Source: an uncultured Anaerovibrio sp.
Lineage (GTDB): Bacteria; Bacillota; Negativicutes; Selenomonadales; Selenomonadaceae
Assembly (NCBI GenBank): GCA_902786545.1
Contig: CADACU010000005.1
Coordinates: 1 to 55,681, forward strand
Reading direction: 5' to 3'
DNA: 55,681 nucleotides
A program made the position numbers and the translations under genes. Positions 9,008-18,840 of this stretch are shown here, one piece after another (within the stretch, counting starts at the first letter, position 1; every line of letters begins with the position of its first letter). Under the pieces are notes generated by a model that saw nothing but the letters and a program-made list of their open reading frames with translations, ran no database searches and was not told where the DNA came from.

Positions 9008-9128
9008 AGACTTATTCAGTGGGAGTTTTGTACTCCCACTGAATTTAGCCGAATAAATCCTGAGCTTATGGGTGCTCGACTCCCACCTTTGAGGAAGGAG
9101 TCTTAGCACCCGTTAGTGTAGGGTAAAT
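9008..9128. repeat. Dispersed palindromic element, long form
   Basis: Starts AGACTTATTCAGTGGGAG. It forms a 12-bp hairpin ATTCAGTGGGAG/CTCCCACTGAAT, then a second structure with arms GGGTGCT/AGCACCC and inner GACTCC/GGAGTC. A shortened copy with the same left and right ends lies at 26751-26797. It fills most of the gap between the sensor kinase and the uvrB promoter; no gene is seen there. Confidence 0.75.
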
Positions 9129-9133
9129 TTATG

Positions 9134-9162
9134 TTGAATATACTTATTAACATAAGTATAAT
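9134..9162 (+). promoter_or_regulatory. Predicted uvrB-uvrA promoter with internal palindrome
   Basis: TTGAAT -35 (9134-9139), 17-nt spacer, perfect TATAAT -10 (9157-9162), 37 bp before the uvrB ATG. A perfect inverted repeat with 9-bp arms TATACTTAT (9139-9147) and ATAAGTATA (9152-9160) around TAAC fills the spacer. A bound repressor there would block RNA polymerase. It is not the usual Gram-positive LexA box (CGAAC-N4-GTTCG). Confidence 0.7.
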
Positions 9163-9198
9163 ATGGATAGTATGTTCGATTAAAATGGAGCGGTAAAT

Positions 9199-11265
9199 AT
9201 GGAAAAAGTTCCTAAACTAAACAATATTGAATTTAACGAACAACAACCTTTTCGGGTAGTTGCTCCCTTTGAGCCTATGGGCGACCAGCCGGAGGCTATT
9301 AGTGATTTGGCGGCAGGAATTGATAACGGGCAGCAGGCCCAGGTGTTGTTGGGAGCTACCGGTACCGGCAAGACCTTTACCATCGCCAAGGTGATTGAAA
9401 AGGTGCAGAAGCCTACCTTGGTTATTGCCCACAATAAAACATTGGCTGCGCAGCTGGCCAGTGAGTTCAAGACATTTTTTCCGGACAACTATGTGGGCTA
9501 TTTTGTGTCCTATTATGATTACTATCAGCCGGAGGCCTACATTCCATCCACGGATACCTATATTGAAAAGGATGCTTCCATCAATGATGAAATTGATGAA
9601 TTGCGTCACTCGGCTACCTGTTCCCTGTTTGAACGCCGGGATGTCATTATTGTGGCCAGTGTGTCCTGTATTTATGGCTTGGGTTCGCCGGAAAGCTACC
9701 ACGAAATGGTGCTGTCCATTCATAAGGGGCAGGAAATTGAGCGGGATGATATTCTGCGGCGGCTTGTTACCATGCAATATGATCGGAACGATCTGGTGTT
9801 GGAACGGGGGCACTTCCGGGCTCGGGGCGATGTGATAGAGATATTCCCGGCTGGGTACAACAACCGGGCCGTCCGCATTGAAATGTTCGGTGATGAGATA
9901 GAACGGATTTTGGAATTTGATGTGCTTACAGGGGAAGTGTTTGGGGAACGGACCCATTCCATGGTATTTCCAGCATCTCATTATGTTACTCCAAAGGAAG
10001 ATTTGGAGATTGCCATGGGTACCATCCGGACTGAGCTGGAGGAGCAGGTGGCTTTCTTCAAGGCCAAGGGCAAGCTGGTGGAGGCCCAACGGATTGAACA
10101 GCGTACTAATTACGATTTGGAAATGATACAGGAAATGGGTTACTGCTCCGGCATCGAAAATTATTCCCGCCACCTGACTCAGCGGGCACCGGGAGAAGCG
10201 CCATATACCCTCTTGGATTATTTTCCTGAGGATTTCCTCATGGTTATTGATGAGTCCCATGTAACATTGCCGCAATTGCGGGCTATGTACGCCGGCGACC
10301 GCTCCAGAAAGGAGTCGTTGGTGGATAACGGTTTTCGCCTGCCATCGGCCTTCGATAACCGGCCCCTAAAATTTGATGAGTTTGCCAGCCGGATAAATCA
10401 GGTTGTATTTGTATCAGCTACGCCAGCCCAATATGAGCTGAGTCAGGCCCAGCAGGTGGTACAACAGATTATTCGCCCTACCGGGCTGTTGGACCCGGAT
10501 GTGGAAGTGCGTCCACTGACTGGTCAGATAGATGATTTAATCGGAGAAATCAGGCTGCGGATTACGAAAAATCAACGGGTCTTGGTAACAACCCTTACCA
10601 AGAAAATGGCAGAAAACCTTACAGATTATTTGAAAGAAACCGGTATCAAGGTTCGGTATCTTCACTCGGATATTGCTACTTTTGAACGGGCTGAGATAAT
10701 TCGGGACTTGCGGGCTGGCGCCTTTGATGTGCTGGTGGGTATCAATCTGCTGCGGGAAGGCCTTGATATGCCTGAGGTATCGCTGGTAGCCATTCTGGAT
10801 GCGGATAAGGAAGGCTTTTTGCGCTCGGAGACATCCCTTATTCAGACCATTGGCCGGGCGGCCCGTAATGCCGAAGGCAAGGTTATTATGTATGCCGATG
10901 TGGTAACTGAATCCATGCAGAAGGCCATTGATGAAACCATGCGACGCCGTCAGCTGCAGGATGACTATAATCAGGCAAACAGTATAATACCGCAGACCAT
11001 TATAAAGCCAGTTAAGGATTTGATTGAAACCACCCTGGTGGCGGAGGACAGTGCCGATTATCAGGCAACGGTGAAGAAGGGGCAGCGCCTAGGCAAGAAG
11101 CTAACCAAGAAGGAAACCGAGTCCCTTATAAAGGCCCTGACCAAGGAAATGCAGAATGCTTCCCGGGGCTTGGAGTTTGAACGGGCGGCCGAGCTAAGAG
11201 ATATGATTTTTGAGTTGGAAGATTCACTGGGAAAGAAGACCGGTCGCAGGAAAGCCGGCTCATAA
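9199..11265 (+). CDS. uvrB: Excinuclease ABC subunit B
   Basis: 688 residues, normal for UvrB, the DNA-damage-verifying helicase-like subunit of nucleotide excision repair. Walker A is [12 protein letters not shown] (about residues 48-59). The beta-hairpin [12 protein letters not shown] that inserts between DNA strands follows. The helicase motifs include [18 protein letters not shown] and TIGRAARN. The C-terminal UVR motif [20 protein letters not shown] binds UvrC. The ATG follows GGAGCGG. uvrA starts 16 bp after the stop, so the two form an operon driven by the promoter at 9134-9162. Confidence 0.98.
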   Translation: MEKVPKLNNIEFNEQQPFRVVAPFEPMGDQPEAISDLAAGIDNGQQAQVLLGATGTGKTFTIAKVIEKVQKPTLVIAHNKTLAAQLASEFKTFFPDNYVGYFVSYYDYYQPEAYIPSTDTYIEKDASINDEIDELRHSATCSLFERRDVIIVASVSCIYGLGSPESYHEMVLSIHKGQEIERDDILRRLVTMQYDRNDLVLERGHFRARGDVIEIFPAGYNNRAVRIEMFGDEIERILEFDVLTGEVFGERTHSMVFPASHYVTPKEDLEIAMGTIRTELEEQVAFFKAKGKLVEAQRIEQRTNYDLEMIQEMGYCSGIENYSRHLTQRAPGEAPYTLLDYFPEDFLMVIDESHVTLPQLRAMYAGDRSRKESLVDNGFRLPSAFDNRPLKFDEFASRINQVVFVSATPAQYELSQAQQVVQQIIRPTGLLDPDVEVRPLTGQIDDLIGEIRLRITKNQRVLVTTLTKKMAENLTDYLKETGIKVRYLHSDIATFERAEIIRDLRAGAFDVLVGINLLREGLDMPEVSLVAILDADKEGFLRSETSLIQTIGRAARNAEGKVIMYADVVTESMQKAIDETMRRRQLQDDYNQANSIIPQTIIKPVKDLIETTLVAEDSADYQATVKKGQRLGKKLTKKETESLIKALTKEMQNASRGLEFERAAELRDMIFELEDSLGKKTGRRKAGS

Positions 11266-11281
11266 TATTAGGAGATAATTT

Positions 11282-14113
11282 ATGGAAAAATACATTCGTG
11301 TAAAGGGTGCCAGACAGCACAATCTGAAAAATATCAATGTGGATATACCTCGGGACAAGATGGTAGTGGTTACTGGTCTGAGCGGGTCCGGGAAATCATC
11401 GTTGGCCTTTGACACCATTTATGCCGAAGGACAGCGACGCTATGTGGAGTCACTGTCGTCCTATGCCAGAATGTTTTTGGGGCAGATGGACAAGCCGGAT
11501 GTGGATTATATAGAAGGTCTTTCGCCAGCAATTTCCATTGATCAGAAAACCACCAGCCGCAATCCCCGGTCTACTGTGGGGACCGTAACGGAGATATATG
11601 ACTATCTGCGTCTGTTGTTTGCCAGAGCTGGCCGGCCACACTGTCCCAAGTGTGGGAAACCGGTAAATCAGCAGTCCATTGACCAGATGCTGGAGCAATT
11701 ACTGCAGTTGCCGGAACGGACCAAGCTGTTGGTGATTGCCCAGGTGGTACGGGGCAAGAAGGGCGAGCACCGGAAGCTTTTGGAGCATATTCGCAAGGAA
11801 GGATATGCCAGATTGCGGATTGATGGCGAAATCATGGAGGCCGATGAGGAAATCAATCTGGAGAAGAACAAGAAACACACCATTGAAGTGGTAGTTGACC
11901 GATTGATTGTCCGGGATGAAATCCGTTCCAGACTGGCTGAATCGCTGGAAGCCGCTCTAAAGCTGGGAGAAGGGGTGGCCTATGTTCAGGTGATAAATGG
12001 GGAGTTGCTGATGTTCAGCCAGAATTTCGCCTGTGTAGACTGTGGTATCAGTCTGCCGGAAATTGCTCCCCGAATGTTTTCCTTTAATAATCCCTTTGGC
12101 GCCTGTCCGGCTTGCAGTGGCTTGGGCAGCCATAGTGAATTCGATATTGAGCTGGTGATGCCGGATACTTCGCTAAGCCTGGCCGAAGGCCTGGTTGCTC
12201 CCCTGAGCAGCAATCCGAAATCCTATACTATGTGCCAGATGGCTTCTATTGCTGAAGCCTATGGCTATACAATTGATACTCCTTGGGATGATATGAGTGT
12301 GGAGGCCCAGGAGGAGCTTCTCTATGGCACTGGCGACAAAAAGTACAGCTTTGGCTATGAAAATATGTTTGGTATTTATAAAATTCACACCGGCCCCTTT
12401 GAGGGGATAATGCCCTTGCTGGACCGCCGATATCGGGAGTCAGACTCGGATGCCATGCGGGAGGATATGGAAAACTATATGAGCATCAGCAAATGTCCGG
12501 TGTGTGGTGGGACTCGGCTGAAGCCAGAATCCCTGTCGGTGACCGTTGGTGAAAAGAATATTCATCAGGTTACAGAAATGACTATCCGGGATTGTGCGAC
12601 ATTTTTTGAAAATATCCAGCTCAGTGAACGGGAACAGAAAATAGCCCGGCAGATTTTGAAGGAAATTCAAGCCAGACTGGGCTTTTTGGTGACGGTTGGA
12701 TTGGATTATCTCACCCTGTCCCGGGCCGCCGGGACTCTGTCCGGTGGGGAAGCTCAGCGCATTCGGTTGGCCACTCAGATTGGTTCCGGTCTGGTGGGGG
12801 TGCTGTATATTTTAGATGAGCCGAGTATTGGCCTGCATCAGCGGGACAACAGCCGACTATTGACTGCCTTGAAGAATTTACGGGATTTGGGCAATACCCT
12901 GCTCATTGTGGAGCATGACGAGGATACCATGCTGGCGGCGGACCATATTATTGATATTGGACCTGGTGCCGGAACGGAGGGTGGCCATGTTGTTGCGGAA
13001 GGTACTGCCAAGGCAATTATGAAGGTACCGGAATCAGTAACCGGGCAGTATTTGAGCCGGAAAAAATTCATTCCGGTGCCAAAAAAACGGCGGGACGGCA
13101 ATGGCCTATTTTTAGAGATAATCGGGGCCAAGGAGAAGAATCTGAAAAATTTATCCGTAAAGCTGCCGTTAGGTACCTTTACGGTGGTTACGGGAGTATC
13201 CGGCTCCGGGAAAAGTACCCTTATAAATGAGATTTTATATAAAGGGGTGGCCTCCAAGCTATACCGTACCAAGGGTAAGCCAGGCCGGTTCAAGGAAATC
13301 AAGGGCTTGGAGAATATTGACAAGGTTATCGACATTGATCAGTCCCCGATTGGCCGAACCCCTCGGTCCAATCCAGCCACCTATACTGGTGTTTTTGATA
13401 TGATACGCAGCCTGTTCAGTCAGACCACGGAGGCCAAGCTGCGGGGCTATAAGCCGGGGCGGTTCAGCTTCAATGTAAAGGGCGGTCGCTGTGAATCCTG
13501 TAAAGGCGATGGCATAATAAAGATCGAGATGCACTTTCTGCCGGATGTATATGTTCCATGCGAGGTATGCAAGGGGGCCCGTTACAACACGGAAACCCTG
13601 GAAGTGAAGTATAAAGGAAAATCCATTTCTGATGTGCTGGATATGATTATTGATGAGGCGGTGGAATTTTTTAAGAATGTGCCTCGTATTGCCAATAAAT
13701 TACAGGTTCTAAAAGATGTGGGGCTGGGCTATGTAAAGCTGGGACAGGCGGCTACTACCCTGTCCGGGGGCGAGGCCCAGCGGGTCAAATTGGCTACGGA
13801 GCTGTCTAAGCGGTCCACCGGCAAAACCTTGTATATTCTGGATGAGCCCACCACTGGTTTGCATGCGGCAGATATTCACCGCTTGCTGGGCATATTGCAG
13901 CGCTTGGTGGATGGTGGCGATACCGTGGTGGTTATTGAGCATAATTTGGATGTAATAAAGTCCGCGGACCACATTATTGACTTAGGGCCGGAGGGCGGCG
14001 ATATGGGTGGTACCATAGTGGTACAGGGCACACCGGAAAAGGTAGCCAAAAGCAAGAAGTCCTACACCGGCCAGTTCCTGAAGCCATTGCTTGAGGAAGG
14101 ACATAATTCGTAA
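11282..14113 (+). CDS. uvrA: Excinuclease ABC subunit A
   Basis: 943 residues, full length. UvrA dimers scan DNA for bulky lesions and load UvrB. Two ABC ATPase modules are seen: first Walker [13 protein letters not shown] (about 33-44) with signature [12 protein letters not shown], and second Walker [13 protein letters not shown] with [12 protein letters not shown] and Walker [13 protein letters not shown]. The zinc modules are CPKCGK near residue 121, CVDCG..CPACSG, and [16 protein letters not shown]. It begins with ATG 16 bp after uvrB, preceded by TAGGAGA. uvrC follows after about 340 bp of repeats and so may be transcribed separately. Confidence 0.98.
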   Translation: MEKYIRVKGARQHNLKNINVDIPRDKMVVVTGLSGSGKSSLAFDTIYAEGQRRYVESLSSYARMFLGQMDKPDVDYIEGLSPAISIDQKTTSRNPRSTVGTVTEIYDYLRLLFARAGRPHCPKCGKPVNQQSIDQMLEQLLQLPERTKLLVIAQVVRGKKGEHRKLLEHIRKEGYARLRIDGEIMEADEEINLEKNKKHTIEVVVDRLIVRDEIRSRLAESLEAALKLGEGVAYVQVINGELLMFSQNFACVDCGISLPEIAPRMFSFNNPFGACPACSGLGSHSEFDIELVMPDTSLSLAEGLVAPLSSNPKSYTMCQMASIAEAYGYTIDTPWDDMSVEAQEELLYGTGDKKYSFGYENMFGIYKIHTGPFEGIMPLLDRRYRESDSDAMREDMENYMSISKCPVCGGTRLKPESLSVTVGEKNIHQVTEMTIRDCATFFENIQLSEREQKIARQILKEIQARLGFLVTVGLDYLTLSRAAGTLSGGEAQRIRLATQIGSGLVGVLYILDEPSIGLHQRDNSRLLTALKNLRDLGNTLLIVEHDEDTMLAADHIIDIGPGAGTEGGHVVAEGTAKAIMKVPESVTGQYLSRKKFIPVPKKRRDGNGLFLEIIGAKEKNLKNLSVKLPLGTFTVVTGVSGSGKSTLINEILYKGVASKLYRTKGKPGRFKEIKGLENIDKVIDIDQSPIGRTPRSNPATYTGVFDMIRSLFSQTTEAKLRGYKPGRFSFNVKGGRCESCKGDGIIKIEMHFLPDVYVPCEVCKGARYNTETLEVKYKGKSISDVLDMIIDEAVEFFKNVPRIANKLQVLKDVGLGYVKLGQAATTLSGGEAQRVKLATELSKRSTGKTLYILDEPTTGLHAADIHRLLGILQRLVDGGDTVVVIEHNLDVIKSADHIIDLGPEGGDMGGTIVVQGTPEKVAKSKKSYTGQFLKPLLEEGHNS

Positions 14114-14127
14114 TGCAAAATTAATTG

Positions 14128-14166
14128 CCTTCCCCTTTGGGAAGGTGACCGAAGGTCGGATGAGGT
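14128..14166. repeat. Dispersed GATGAGG-type palindrome, copy A
   Basis: Hairpin CCTTCCC/GGGAAGG with a CTTT loop, then a small GACC-GAA-GGTC hairpin and GGATGAGG. It is related to copy B (14241-14287) and to the partial element at 44026-44072. Confidence 0.7.
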
Positions 14167-14240
14167 TTGCCCCCAACGGGAAATACCAAATCACTTTGTG
14201 CCAGCTGCAGGTCTAACGGGGCACGCTCTGAATAGCTAAG

Positions 14241-14287
14241 CCTTCCCCCTTGGGGAAGGTGGCACACGAAGTGTGACGGATGAGGTC
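14241..14287. repeat. Dispersed GATGAGG-type palindrome, copy B
   Basis: Hairpin CCTTCCCC/GGGGAAGG, then CACACGAAGTGTG as a second hairpin, then ACGGATGAGG. The region 14114-14454 between uvrA and uvrC holds this copy, copy A and a third element, with no gene. Elements of this kind are common in intergenic DNA of Firmicutes. Confidence 0.7.
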
Positions 14288-14339
14288 TGAACCCGAAGGG
14301 GAATAGAGACTAAGTTCGCCCGGCGCCTTTGCTGGGGCT

Positions 14340-14368
14340 CACTAAGTGCCAAGGCAATCTGATGTCTC
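14340..14368 (-). repeat. CACTAAGTGCC repeat, single arm
   Basis: CACTAAGTGCCAAGGCAA followed by a TGATGTC end. It is the reverse complement of the left arm of the palindrome at 46141-46212, differing at a few positions. Here only one arm is seen. Confidence 0.6.
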
Positions 14369-14454
14369 CTTATAGACACTCCAGCTGGCCTTACAAGCTT
14401 TTCCCTCAGGGGAAGCACACAAGTCCAACTACTTTATGATGGGAGCGTGACAGA

Positions 14455-16266
14455 ATGAACAACATAATAGAGGAAAAGCTGGTCCTTCTGCCACATTCTC
14501 CCGGCGTATACATTATGAAGGATGCCAAGGGCAAAATCATATATGTGGGAAAAGCCATCAGCCTCAAAAATCGGGTTACGCAATATTTTCGGCAAAACAG
14601 TAGCCATTCACCGAAGGTACGGGCTATGGTGGCCCGCATTGAGGATTTTGAAACAATTTTGACGGGCACTGAGGTGGAAGCCCTTATTTTGGAATGCAAT
14701 CTTATTAAGAAGCATAGGCCAAAGTACAATATCAGCTTAAAGGACGATAAAACTTATCCTTATCTGAAGGTAACCACCAATGAACCCTTTCCCCGGGTTC
14801 ATATTACCCGCAAGGTGCAGCGGGACGGAGCAAAATATTTTGGCCCTTATACTAATGTTACGGCCCTGCATGAGAGCCTAAAGCTGTTAAAACGCTTATT
14901 TCCTATTCGCAGCTGCCGGCGGATGGATGCCAAACGACCGTGTTTGGAACATCATATTAAGCGTTGTCTGGCCCCTTGTGCCGGGAAAATTTCCCAAGCC
15001 GACTATCAGCTGATGGTGGATGAGGTGTTGATGTTTTTGGAGGGGCGCACCGAGCAGGTGGAAAAGAACCTTGAAAAGCGAATGGGCCAGGCAGCGGAAC
15101 AACTGGAATTTGAAGAAGCCGGCCGATTGCGGGATCAGCTGCTGGCGGTACGGAAAATATCAGAAAAACAGCGAATAGTTACCGGTGTGGGGGATCAGGA
15201 TGCCATTGGTATGGCCCGGTCCGCTATTGGGGTTTGCGTGCAGATTTTTTATGTTCGTAGTGGTAAAATGGTAGGCAGGGATCATTTTCTGTTGGATGGC
15301 AGCGAGGAAGAAACGGATGAGGCACTGCTGACGGCCTTTTTAAAACAATACTACAACCAAGCCACCTTTATTCCCCGGGAGGTTTTGCTGCCGATGGAAA
15401 TCTCCGAGCAAAATCTGTTAGAGGAATGGCTGGGTGAGCAGAAAAAGACAAAGGTTATTTTGGCGGTACCGAAACGAGGGACCAAGCGGGATATTGTGGA
15501 AATGGCCATTGGCAATGCAGAAAAGGCCTTGGCCGATGAGAGTACACGAATTCAGCAGAGTGAGGCCCAGACCATTGGCGCAGTAAAGGAGCTGGGGGAA
15601 TATCTGGGTTTGGTGCATCCGCCAACCAGAATGGAGTGCTTTGATATTTCCCACATTCAAGGTTCAGAAACCGTGGCTTCCATGGTGGTTTTTGAAGATG
15701 GCTCACCAAAGAAAAGTGACTATCGCCGGTTTAAGATAGCCAGTGCTGAAGGAAAACCGGATGATTTCAAATCCATGCGGGAGGTTACCACGCGTCGTTA
15801 TGGGAAAAAAGATGTGGAATTGCCGGACTTGATTATTATTGATGGTGGCAAGGGCCAGCTCAGCTCAGCCCTGGAGATAATTCGTGGGGCCGGACATCTG
15901 ATGGTTCCGGTGGTAGGCTTAGCCAAGCGCTTTGAAGAGGTGTTTGTGGAAGGGCAATCAGAACCGGTTATTTTGCCCCGCAACAGTCAGGCGTTGTATC
16001 TTATTCAACGGATACGGGATGAGGCTCACCGGTTTGCCATAACCTATCATCGGAGTCTGCGCAACAAGCGCAATCTGGTATCAGTGCTGGACAATGTGGA
16101 GGGAATTGGTCCAAAACGGCGGAAAATTCTTTTGGAGCATTTTGGCACATTGGCCAAAATCAAGGAAGCATCCGTGGAGGAAATGGCCGGACTGGATGGT
16201 ATGAATTTGCCAACCGCCGAAGCAGTGTATAATTATTTTAGGTCCGGGCTAATCATACGAAGATAG
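14455..16266 (+). CDS. uvrC: Excinuclease ABC subunit C
   Basis: 603 residues, the dual nuclease that cuts both sides of a lesion in the UvrB-DNA complex. The N-terminal GIY-YIG nuclease is seen in LPHSPGVYIMKDAKGKIIYVGKA (about residues 10-32). The UVR motif MGQAAEQLEFEEAGRLRDQL lies near 200-220. The RNase H-like second nuclease has FDISHIQGSETVASMVVFEDG and IIIDGGKGQLSSALE. C-terminal HhH motifs read NVEGIGPKRRKILLEHFG. The ATG follows GGGAGCG. The PHP gene begins 12 bp later. Confidence 0.97.
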   Translation: MNNIIEEKLVLLPHSPGVYIMKDAKGKIIYVGKAISLKNRVTQYFRQNSSHSPKVRAMVARIEDFETILTGTEVEALILECNLIKKHRPKYNISLKDDKTYPYLKVTTNEPFPRVHITRKVQRDGAKYFGPYTNVTALHESLKLLKRLFPIRSCRRMDAKRPCLEHHIKRCLAPCAGKISQADYQLMVDEVLMFLEGRTEQVEKNLEKRMGQAAEQLEFEEAGRLRDQLLAVRKISEKQRIVTGVGDQDAIGMARSAIGVCVQIFYVRSGKMVGRDHFLLDGSEEETDEALLTAFLKQYYNQATFIPREVLLPMEISEQNLLEEWLGEQKKTKVILAVPKRGTKRDIVEMAIGNAEKALADESTRIQQSEAQTIGAVKELGEYLGLVHPPTRMECFDISHIQGSETVASMVVFEDGSPKKSDYRRFKIASAEGKPDDFKSMREVTTRRYGKKDVELPDLIIIDGGKGQLSSALEIIRGAGHLMVPVVGLAKRFEEVFVEGQSEPVILPRNSQALYLIQRIRDEAHRFAITYHRSLRNKRNLVSVLDNVEGIGPKRRKILLEHFGTLAKIKEASVEEMAGLDGMNLPTAEAVYNYFRSGLIIRR

Positions 16267-16278
16267 AAGGCTGATATT

Positions 16279-17133
16279 ATGATAGATTTACATGTTCACT
16301 CAACAGTTTCAGATGGTAGCTATACCCCCATGGAGCTAATGCGACTGGCTAGGGAACGGGGGCTGGAGGCAGTGACCCTCACTGACCATGAATCCATTGC
16401 GGGAAATGGGGAAGCGGCAGATGAAGCCAAAAAGCTGGGGGTTAATTTCATAAACGGTATGGAAATGACGGTGGCCTACGAGGACCACAAGCTGCATATC
16501 GTGTGCCTGGGCTTTGACGAGGCAAATCCTGCCTTTAAACAGCTCTACGGCAAAATTCGTCATAACAAGGAAAAGAATATGGATCAGGTGGTGGCATATA
16601 TTCAAAACAAGGGCTTGGACATCACCATGGACATGGTAAGGAGTCATGCTGCCGTTCATCTGGACCGTTATGCCATTATGCGTACGCTGGTAGCTATGAA
16701 TCTGCCCTGCCCAATAAAAAAGCTGTGGGATGAATATTTGAATCCGGGATTAAAGGCCGCCGGCGTTTATGGTGATATTTACGCTGAGGAGGCTCTGCCG
16801 GCAATCAGAAAAGCAGGTGGTGTAACATCTTTGGCCCATTATCATAAGGATATTGGCATGAAGGGCTGGTCCTGGGCAAAGAAGGAGGAGGCCCTAAAGG
16901 AGCTTATGTCCTTCGGCCTTGATGGCATGGAGAGGTATTATCCAAATTATTCCCCTGAGGACGGGGAATTTGCAGCCCGCATGATAGAGAAGTACAATAT
17001 GCTGGCCACCGGCGGCACCGATTTCCACGGCGCCAACCGCCGGGGCATAGAGCTGGGCACCGGCCACGAGGGCAATATGAATGTTCCGTTTGAATTTTAT
17101 GAAAAGATTTTGGCCCGTATAGGGCGTAAATAA
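16279..17133 (+). CDS. PHP-domain phosphoesterase (YciV/RNase AM-like)
   Basis: 284 residues of the PHP family. Metal-binding motifs are DLHVHSTVSDGS (residues 3-14), LTDHES (about 36-41), TSLAHYH near 190 and GGTDFHG near 245. Close relatives (YciV/TrpH, RNase AM) remove 5'-nucleotides from short RNA or act on 3',5'-nucleotide bisphosphate. The exact substrate cannot be told from sequence. It starts 12 bp after uvrC and is probably cotranscribed. A terminator lies 38 bp after its stop. Confidence 0.85.
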   Translation: MIDLHVHSTVSDGSYTPMELMRLARERGLEAVTLTDHESIAGNGEAADEAKKLGVNFINGMEMTVAYEDHKLHIVCLGFDEANPAFKQLYGKIRHNKEKNMDQVVAYIQNKGLDITMDMVRSHAAVHLDRYAIMRTLVAMNLPCPIKKLWDEYLNPGLKAAGVYGDIYAEEALPAIRKAGGVTSLAHYHKDIGMKGWSWAKKEEALKELMSFGLDGMERYYPNYSPEDGEFAARMIEKYNMLATGGTDFHGANRRGIELGTGHEGNMNVPFEFYEKILARIGRK

Positions 17134-17171
17134 AAAATACTAAGTTAATAAAATGTCCAAAGCGTAGAAAC

Positions 17172-17212
17172 ACTGCGGTTGAGATGAGTAATCATTTTGA
17201 CCGCAGTTTTTT
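17172..17212 (+). terminator. Terminator after the uvrC-PHP unit
   Basis: Arms ACTGCGGT (17172-17179) and ACCGCAGT (17200-17207), 20-nt loop, then TTTTTT. Confidence 0.75.
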
Positions 17213-17272
17213 ATACAACTCCCTAATAGCTGAAATTATATGATAAAGTAAAATGGGTATTCTAAATGATTG

Positions 17273-17305
17273 ATAGAGTGTGGTATTTTATCACACTCTA
17301 TTTTC
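17273..17305 (+). terminator. Second hairpin, probable terminator
   Basis: Stem ATAGAGTGTG/CACACTCTAT (17273-17282 and 17292-17301), 9-nt loop, ending TTTTCTTATT. It lies just before the mdh promoter. The rest of this 290-bp gap shows no gene. Confidence 0.65.
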
Positions 17306-17323
17306 TTATTACCGTGTATTTAA

Positions 17324-17352
17324 TTGATTATTTCATAAGTATTTGTTATAAT
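17324..17352 (+). promoter_or_regulatory. Predicted mdh promoter
   Basis: TTGATT -35 (17324-17329), 17-nt spacer and TATAAT -10 (17347-17352), about 70 bp before the mdh ATG. Confidence 0.7.
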
Positions 17353-17423
17353 ATCATTAGTTAAAGGTTCAGGCTGTGTAGGAAATCACAGCTTGTCATG
17401 AATAAAAGGAGGAATGTAAAATT

Positions 17424-18377
17424 ATGAAAGTTACAGTTGTAGGCGCAGGTAATGTAGGTGCTACCGCAGCGAATGTTATCGCTAGCGCAGGTTATTGCAG
17501 TGAGGTAGTTCTTCTCGATATTAAAGAGGGCGTTGCTGAAGGTAAGGCAATGGATATGATGCAGACCTCTCAGATTCTCAACTTTGACACTACTATCACT
17601 GGTGTTACCAATGATTACTCTGCTACTGCAGGTTCCAAAGTTGTTGTTATTACTTCCGGTATTCCTCGTAAGCCTGGCATGAGCCGTGAGGACCTCATCG
17701 GCGTTAATGCTGGTATCGTAGGCAGTGTTATCGAGCAGGCTGTTAAATATTCTCCGGATGCTATCTTCATTGTTATTTCCAACCCTATGGATGCAATGAC
17801 TTATTTGGCATTTAAGAACTCCGGCCTTCCTAAGAACAAGGTAATCGGTATGGGTGGTATGCTTGACAGCTCCCGTTTCCGTTATTTCCTTTCCCTTGCT
17901 CTGAAGGAGAAGGGCTATCCTGCTACTCCTACCGATATTGATGGCATGGTTATCGGTGGTCACAGTGACAAGACTATGGTTCCACTTGGTTCTATCGCTA
18001 CATACAAGGGTATCCCTGTTACTCAGTTCCTGAGTGATGCTGAACTTGAGGATGCGATTGCTAAGACTAAGGTTGGCGGCGCTACACTGACCGGTCTGTT
18101 GGGTACTTCTGCTTGGTATGCTCCTGGTGCAGCTGCCGGAGAATTGGTTAAGTCCATTATCACTGACGGCAAGAAGCTCATCCCTTGCTGCGTATACCTC
18201 GAAGGCGAGTATGGCGAGAATGACCTGTGCATCGGTGTTCCTGTAGTTCTCGGTGAGAACGGTGTTGAGAAGATTGTTGAGCTGAAGCTTGAAGGTGTTG
18301 AGGCTGAGCGTTTTGCTGAGTCTGTACAGGCAGCTCGTAACACTCAGAACAACCTGGGCGATGCACTGAAGAAGTAA
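17424..18377 (+). CDS. mdh: NAD-dependent malate dehydrogenase
   Basis: 317 residues, LDH-like malate dehydrogenase (MDH type 3). It interconverts malate and oxaloacetate. The Rossmann motif is VVGAGNVGATAA (about 5-16). The substrate loop PRKPGMSREDL carries two of the expected arginines, consistent with malate rather than lactate. The catalytic His lies in MVIGGHSDKTMVPL. RBS AAAGGAGG precedes the ATG. Codon choice is noticeably more uniform (gtt, act, tcc, ctt) than in neighbours, which suggests high expression. The gene has its own promoter. In many Negativicutes this enzyme serves the succinate/propionate branch. Confidence 0.95.
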   Translation: MKVTVVGAGNVGATAANVIASAGYCSEVVLLDIKEGVAEGKAMDMMQTSQILNFDTTITGVTNDYSATAGSKVVVITSGIPRKPGMSREDLIGVNAGIVGSVIEQAVKYSPDAIFIVISNPMDAMTYLAFKNSGLPKNKVIGMGGMLDSSRFRYFLSLALKEKGYPATPTDIDGMVIGGHSDKTMVPLGSIATYKGIPVTQFLSDAELEDAIAKTKVGGATLTGLLGTSAWYAPGAAAGELVKSIITDGKKLIPCCVYLEGEYGENDLCIGVPVVLGENGVEKIVELKLEGVEAERFAESVQAARNTQNNLGDALKK

Positions 18378-18408
18378 TTCTTAAAAGTGAATATTATGCA
18401 ATAACATA

Positions 18409-18440
18409 AAAGACCTGTAGCGCTGCTGCAGGTCTTTGTG
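18409..18440 (+). terminator. mdh terminator
   Basis: Stem AAAGACCTG/CAGGTCTTT around an 11-nt loop, 31 bp after mdh. The T-run is short (TTTGTG). Confidence 0.65.
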
Positions 18441-18575
18441 TATTCAGGGAAAAATAACAGAATTTAATTTACCCCTCAATTATGTCGATATATTGTGCAA
18501 GAAAGATATTTTTTCACTAAGTTTATCTATTTGGAGGAAAAGAAGTTGTAGATGTTTTGAAACGGGGTGATCATC

Positions 18576-18836
18576 ATGTTGGAAAAAGTTGGAAAAGTGG
18601 CCAGAGTAAAAGGCGTTGACTGCAATGTTAACAGTCCTTTCCTGCGGAAAAACAGCCGTGATGATCAGTATAATGGTAAATCACCGTTTCACAGAATGCT
18701 GGTGGAAAAAATGAAGGAACAGAACGGTGAGGTTGAGGTTCCGGAGGCTTATGTGTTGGATTGCCAAAAGGTTACCCAGTCCCTGTTTTATGTGAATGGG
18801 GTGGATTTGGGGTTCTTTAGCGGAGAGATAGGTTGA
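18576..18836 (+). CDS. Small conserved-looking protein upstream of tadA, unknown
   Basis: 86 residues from ATG 18576, with CGGGG 8 nt upstream. The product is soluble and has no signal peptide. The middle is basic and Asn-rich (NSPFLRKNSRDDQYNGKSPF). The C-terminus is hydrophobic-acidic (VTQSLFYVNGVDLGFF). It ends 4 bp before the tadA start and is probably cotranscribed with it. Codon use resembles its neighbours, so I take it as a real gene. I do not recognise the family. Confidence 0.6.
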   Translation: MLEKVGKVARVKGVDCNVNSPFLRKNSRDDQYNGKSPFHRMLVEKMKEQNGEVEVPEAYVLDCQKVTQSLFYVNGVDLGFFSGEIG

Positions 18837-18840
18837 GTGT

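Noticed and set aside
8924-9106. 60-codon frame after the sensor kinase gene
   Set aside because: It overlaps the kinase stop and runs through a dispersed palindrome, with no ribosome-binding site.
9160-9185. Gram-positive LexA box near the GTTCG before uvrB
   Set aside because: The CGAAC half-site is missing at the required 4-bp spacing; only the separate palindrome at 9139-9160 is kept as a candidate.
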